This document shows, one piece after another, positions 58,161 to 64,000 of a stretch of 64,000 nt of DNA. How positions within the stretch are numbered: the stretch's first letter is position 1; the number at the start of each line of letters is the position of its first letter. The position numbers and the translations under genes were made by a program. The notes under the pieces are model-generated. The model was not told where the DNA came from. It did no database searches and saw only the letters and a program-made list of their open reading frames with translations. Origin of the DNA: Sophora flavescens (Eukaryota; Streptophyta; Magnoliopsida; Fabales; Fabaceae); assembly GCA_030762895.1 (NCBI GenBank), contig JAUPTC010000075.1, forward strand, positions 1-64,000, in the 5' to 3' direction.

Positions 58161-60970
58161 AATACCCATGGTTAACCCATGACCTCATGATATGATACCA
58201 TGGTTAACCCAAGACCTCACTTCATAATCTAATGGTTAATCCATGACCCACATGCCATGATCCCTTGATTAACCCATGACCCACTTGCCAAGATTCCTCG
58301 GTTAACACATGACCTCATGCCATGATCCCATAGTTTACGCATGACCGTCACGCCATCATCGCATTTTTAACCCATGACCTTCACGCCATGATCCCATAGT
58401 TAACCCATGACCCTCATGCCATGTTCCCATGGTTAACCATTGACCTTCACGCCATGATCCCGTGATTAACCCTTGACTCTCACGCCATGTTCCCATGGTT
58501 AACCCTTGACCATGACACCATGATCCCATGGTTAACCTATGAACCTCACGCGTTGATCCAATGGTAAACGCATGACCCCACACCATGATCCCATAGTTAA
58601 CCCATGACCCTCGTGCCATAATCCGATGATTAACCCACGATACTCACACCATGATCCCATGGTTAACCCATGACCTCACCCCATGAACCCATGGTTAACC
58701 CCGACACTCACGCCATGATCCCATGGGTAACCCATGACCCTCACTCCATGATCCAATGGTTAACCCATGATACGCCATGATCCCATAGTTAGCCCATGAC
58801 CCTCACGCCATGATCACCACGGTTAACAATGACACTCACCCATGATCCCATGATTAACCAATGACCCTCACTCCATGATCCCTTGGTTAACCCATGACCC
58901 GACTCCATGATCCCATGGTTAACCCACGACCCTCACTCCATGTTCCCGTGGTTAACCCATGACCCCCAAGCCATGATCCCATGGTTAACCCATGACCCCC
59001 ATCCCATGATCCCAATGTTAACCGATGACCCACTTACCATGATCCCATGGTTAACCCATGACCCTCATGCAATGTTTCCATGGTTAACCATTTACACTCA
59101 CACCATGATCCCATGGTTAACCCATGACCTACTTGCCATGAACCCATGGTTAACCCATGACCATCTTACCATGATCCCAATGGTGAACCCATGACACTCA
59201 CGCCATGATCCCATGGTTACCACACGACCCTCACCCCATTATCCCATGGTTATGAATGACCGTCACACCATGATCACATTGTTAACCCATGACCTTCACG
59301 CCATGATCCCATGGTTAACCCATAACCCTCCTGGCAGGATCCCATGGTTAGCCTATGACCCTCTCACCATTTTCCCCATGTTAAACCCATGACCCACTTG
59401 CCATGATCCCATGGTTAACCCTTGACCATCACGCCATGATCCCATGGTTAACCCACGACCCTCACGCCATTTTCCCGTGGTTAACCAATGACCCTGGCCA
59501 TGATACCATGATATCCCATTACCATCATCACATTATCCCATGGTTAACGCATGACCCACTTACCCTTATCCCATGGTTAACCCATGACCCTCACGGCATG
59601 TTTCCATGGTTAACCATTGACCCTCACGCCATGATCCCATGGTTAACCCATGACACTCACGCCATGATACGATGGTCTACCTATTACCCTCACACCATGA
59701 TCCCATGGTTAACCCATGACCCGAGCCATGATCCCATGGTCAACCCATGACCCTCACACCATGATCCCATGGTTAACCCATGACCTCACGACATGATCCC
59801 ATGATTAACCCATGACCTCACGCCATTATCCCATGGTTAACCCATGACCCTCACGCCATGATCGCATGATTAACCAATGACCTCACTCCATGATCCTATG
59901 GTTAACCCATGACCTCACGCCAGGATCCCGTGGTTAAACCATGACCTCACGCCATGATCCCATGGTTAACCCATGACCCCAGGGCATGATCCCATGATTA
60001 ATCTATGACCCTCACGCCATGATCCCATGTACGCCATGACCCTCATGCCATGTTCCCATAGTTAACCTATGACCCATATTCCATGATCCCGTGGTTAACC
60101 CTTGACCATCACGCCATGATGACATGGTTAGCCCATGACCCTCACGCCATGATCCCATGGTTAACCCATGACCCTCAGGCCATGATCCCATGATTAACCC
60201 ATGACCCTCACGCCATGTTCCCGTGGTTATCCCATGACCCTCAGTGCCATGATCCCGTGGTTAACCCATGACCCCCATCCAGGATCCCATTGTTAACCGA
60301 TGACCCACTTACCATGATCCCATGGTTAACGATGACCTCACGCAATGTTTCCATGGTTAACCCCTGACCCTCACCCCATGATGCCATGGTTAACCCATGT
60401 ACCTCACGGCATGTTCCCATGGTTAAACCCATGACCCTCATGCCATGATCGCATGATTAACCAATGACCTCGCTCCATGATCACATGGTTAACCCATGAC
60501 CGCTACACCAGGATCCCGTGGTTAACCCATGACCCTCATGCCATGTTCCCATGGTTTTCCCATGACCCTCATGCCAGGATCCCATGGTCAACCATTGATC
60601 CTCACGCCATGTTCCCATTGTTAACCCTTGACCTCACGCCACGTTCCCATGGTTAATTAAACCTTGACCTCACACCATGATCCCTTGGTTAACCCATGAC
60701 CTTGACCTCCATGATCCAATGGTTAACCCATGACCCTCACGCCATGATCCCAATGTTAAATCATTACCCTCATGTCGTGATCCCTTGGTTAACCCATGAC
60801 CTGACGCTATGATCCCATGGTTAACCTACGATCATCACGTCATATTCCAGTGGTTAACCCATGACCCTCAAGCCATGATCCAATGGTTAACCCATGACCC
60901 TCATCCCATGATCCCATTTTTAACCCATGACTCACTTAACATGATCCCATGGTTAACCCATGACCCTCAA
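58161..60970. repeat. 33-bp minisatellite, middle block (about 85 copies)
   Basis: Same repeat as 861-1643 (CCATGATCCC, core GGTTAACCCATG, ACCCTCACG), more diverged in places and with 31-34-bp variants. No gene seen; open frames are repeat artefacts. Confidence 0.9.
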
Positions 60971-61840
60971 TGATAGAAGCATGGATGGCTTGAGTATGTG
61001 GAAAGAATCATATTCAGATCCATCTAAGTGCACTATTATTAGTGGGCTTATTAGACAACAATTAAGTCCAATTTTTATACTTATATTTTTAATTTTGGTA
61101 TTATTTTTAGGATGAATTTTCTAATTGAACCCGTATACTTGATTTGGTCATATCTTGAGCTACGAATCTCCGATTGATGCATTGTTTAGTGCATTGGAAA
61201 TCTTAGGGAATTATCTACAAATCATATCTCAGGCCTCTTGACCAAATTCGGCTTCTATCATGGTGAAAACGGGCTGGATGTTTGGTACGAATATTTAGAC
61301 GAGTTTGAGCTTCAAAGGAGTGTGTCTTTTGGCTTGCATGCCTAAAGTAACTCCTCCTTTATTAGTTATGTTTCATTTTAAGTATTCTCTTAAGTTTGGT
61401 AATAACTCCAATTATTGGAGAGTTATGCTTAAATAGTCACCTAATGGTTTATTACACCAATTAGTGGTATAGTTATTAGGGGTTATAGAATAATGGAATC
61501 TTATGAGGACTTTGTGTAAGCCAAGAGTTGGCAGCCCCACTACTATTTGTACATGCCCCAAACATGATGAATAAACAACTTTGAGTTCATTTTGGATTGA
61601 TTCCAATTGTGAGAGTGTTTTCTCTCTTGGGTTCTTCATTGAGCCAACCCTTGTTCTTATCAAGAATCCAAGATTCTTGTGGCGAACCTCACATTGGCTT
61701 ATCAAATCCCCTTGGATTTGTGGCGCCTACCTCCCATTTCTCATCTTATCCAATTTGGTATTTCATCTTCTTCTATAATTTTGCTTGGTCACTCAAGGAT
61801 ATATCCGAAAATATATATGTTCCTTGTTAGGATCATATCA
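60971..61840 (+). mobile_element. Solo LTR, 870 bp
   Basis: Starts TGATAGAAGC and ends GATCATATCA, is flanked by CTCAA and CTCAC (4 of 5 target-duplication bases match) and interrupts one minisatellite repeat. It contains the CAAGAATCCAAGATTCTTG hairpin near 61660, CTTGGCTTATCAAA-like block and GGCGCC at 61722-61727 of the local LTR superfamily. Its U3 half differs from all other LTRs here, so it is a further family. No internal sequence is present, as expected after recombination between two LTRs. Confidence 0.8.
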
Positions 61841-64000
61841 CTCACGCCATGTTTCCATGGTTAACCATTGACCCTCACGCCATGATCCCATGGTTAACCC
61901 ATGACACTCATGCCGTGATACCATTGTGAACCTATTACCCTCAAACCATGATCCCATGGTCAACCCATGACCTTCCCCGCCAAGATCCCATGGTCAACAC
62001 ATGACCCTCACTCCATGATCCCATGGTTAACCCATGACCTCACGACATGATCCCAAGGTTAACCCATGACCCTCATGCCATGATCCCATGGTTAACCCCT
62101 GACCTCACGCCATGATGGCATGATTAACCAATGACCCTCATGCTATGATCACATGTTTAACCCATGACCCTCAGGCCATGATCCCATGATTAACCCATGA
62201 CCCTCACGCCATGTTCCCCGTGGTTAACCCATGACCCTCTAGAGATGATTCCATAGTTAACATTTGAACTTCATGCCATGATCCCATGGTTAACCCATGA
62301 CCCTCTTACCATGATCCTAATGATTAACCGTTGACCCTTATGCCATGATCCTATGGTTAACCCTTGACCTCACGCCATGATGGCATGCTTAACCAATGAC
62401 CCTCATGCCATGATCACATGTTTAACCCATGACCCTCACGCCAGATCCTATGGTTAACCCATGACCCTCACGCCATGTTCGCATGGTTTACCCATGATCC
62501 TCAAGAGATGATTCCATAGTTAACACTTGAACTTCAAGCCATGATCCCATGGTTAACTTATGACCCTCTCACCATGATCCCAATGATTAACCCTTGACCC
62601 TCACACCATGATCCCATGGTTAACCCATTACCCTCACGCCATGATCCCATGGTTAACCCATTACCCTCATGCCATGTTCCCTTGGTTAACCCACGACTCT
62701 CATGCCTTGACCTATTATTATCCAATGACCCTCATGCCATTATCCTATCGTTAACCCATGACCCTCATGCCATGATCCCATATCAGCCCATGACCTCACG
62801 CCATGCACCCATGGTTAACCCATGACCCTCATGCCATTATCCCATGGTTAACCCTTGACCCTCAACCCATGATCCCATGGTTACCCTATGACTCTCATTT
62901 CATGATCCCATGGTTAACCCATGACCCACTTACTATAATCCCATGGTTAACCCATTACCCTCATGCATGATCCTATGGTTAACCCATGACCCTCAAGCCA
63001 TGATCCCATTATTAACCCATGACCCTCATGCCATGATCCTATGGTTAACCCATGACCCTCATGCCATGTTCCCATGATTAACCATTGACCCCACGCCATG
63101 ATCCCATGGTTAACCCATGGCCCTCAAGCCATGATCCAAAGGTTAACCCGTGACCCACTTGCCATGATACCATGGTTAACCCATTACCCTCCACAATGAT
63201 CCCATGGTTAACCTATGACCCTCATGCCATGATCCCAGGGTTAACCAATGACCCTCACACCCTGATTCCTCGGTTAACCCATGACCCTCACGACATGATC
63301 CCATAGTTAACCCATGACTCTCAAGCCTTGATTCCCTGGTTAACACATGACCCTCACGACATGATCGCATGATTAACCCATGACCTATACGGTATGATCC
63401 CGTGGTTAACCCATGACCCTCACGTCGTGATCTCATGATTAACCCATGCCCTCACACCATGATCCCATCCTTAACCCTTGACGTTCACACCATGATTCCA
63501 TAGTTAACCCATGACCCTCATTCTATGATCCCAAGGTTAACCCATGACGCACTTACCATGATCCCATGGTTAACCCATGACCCTTCCTTCATGATCCCAT
63601 GGTTAAACCATGACCCAATCGCCATGATCTCATAGTTAACCCATGACCCTCTTACCATGATCCAACGTTTAACCAATGATGCTCATGCCATGATCTAATG
63701 GTTAACCTTTGAACCTCACGCCATGATCCATTGGTTAACCCATGACCATCACCCCATGATCCTATGGTTAACTTGTGACCCTCATGCCATGATCCCACAT
63801 GGTTAACCAATGACCCTCTTGCCATGTTCCCATGGTTAACCCATGACCCTCACGGCATGATCCCATGGTTAACCCATGACCTACACATCATGATCCAATG
63901 GTTAACCCATGACCCACATGCAATGATCCCTTGATTAATCCATAACGCACTTACCATGATTACAAGGTTTGCACATGACCCACTCGCCATGATCGCATGG
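61841..64000. repeat. 33-bp minisatellite, right block (about 65 copies, runs off window)
   Basis: Continuation of the same array after the solo LTR. It reaches the window end, so its full length is unknown. No coding sequence. Confidence 0.9.

Noticed and set aside
861..64000. CRISPR-like regular repeats
   Set aside because: The 33-bp repeats are directly adjacent with no unique spacers, and the context is a plant nuclear genome.

Overview
The window looks like heterochromatin of a flowering plant, probably pericentromeric or next to a 5S rDNA array. It has a plant-type 5S rRNA gene with a TATA-like box about 28 bp upstream, about 5.3 kb of degenerate Arabidopsis-type telomere-like (CCCTAA-rich) repeats, and about 50 kb of related Ty3/gypsy LTR retrotransposon sequence. 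The retrotransposons prime from an initiator-tRNA-Met-like site, and the one pol-bearing copy resembles the chromovirus CRM lineage. I see no host protein-coding gene. Species cannot be named from the sequence alone.

Layout: 1-860 is one 5S rDNA unit with a divergent, probably dead 5S gene, plus the start of a second unit. At 861-1643 it passes into a 33-bp minisatellite. At 1644-11928 lies array 1, five minus-strand LTRs of about 927 bp alternating with about 1.29-kb internal regions (2.22-kb period). At 11929-17235 lies telomere-like repeat DNA. At 17236-44600 lies array 2, first as 1.9-kb LTR-plus-internal units, then as seven 1.28-kb deletion-derivative units, then as 1.9-kb units again. 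A young, complete 4,386-bp gag-only element (18088-22473, TSD CCATG) is inserted in the first LTR of array 2. At 44617-48894 the array is repeated in inverted orientation as an indel-rich palindrome arm. At 48895-50254 there is an integrase fragment and a truncated LTR, followed by a decayed but nearly complete autonomous gag-pol element on the minus strand (50255-57399) and two plus-strand LTR pieces (57400-58160). The 33-bp minisatellite resumes at 58161 and runs to the window end, broken by an 870-bp solo LTR (60971-61840). The retroelement block therefore sits between two stretches of the same minisatellite.

How the parts relate: the autonomous element carries gag (zinc knuckle), protease, RT-RNase H and integrase, all broken by frameshifts or stops. 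Array 1, array 2 and the gag-only element are three non-autonomous families. They keep what mobilisation in trans would need (LTR ends, primer-binding site, polypurine tract) and a conserved hairpin block in the LTR, but have lost pol. Array units instead encode a short Lys/Glu-rich protein whose frame runs through the polypurine tract into the next LTR, as the pol frame of the autonomous element appears to do. The tandem arrays share LTRs between neighbours, which points to unequal recombination rather than independent insertion.
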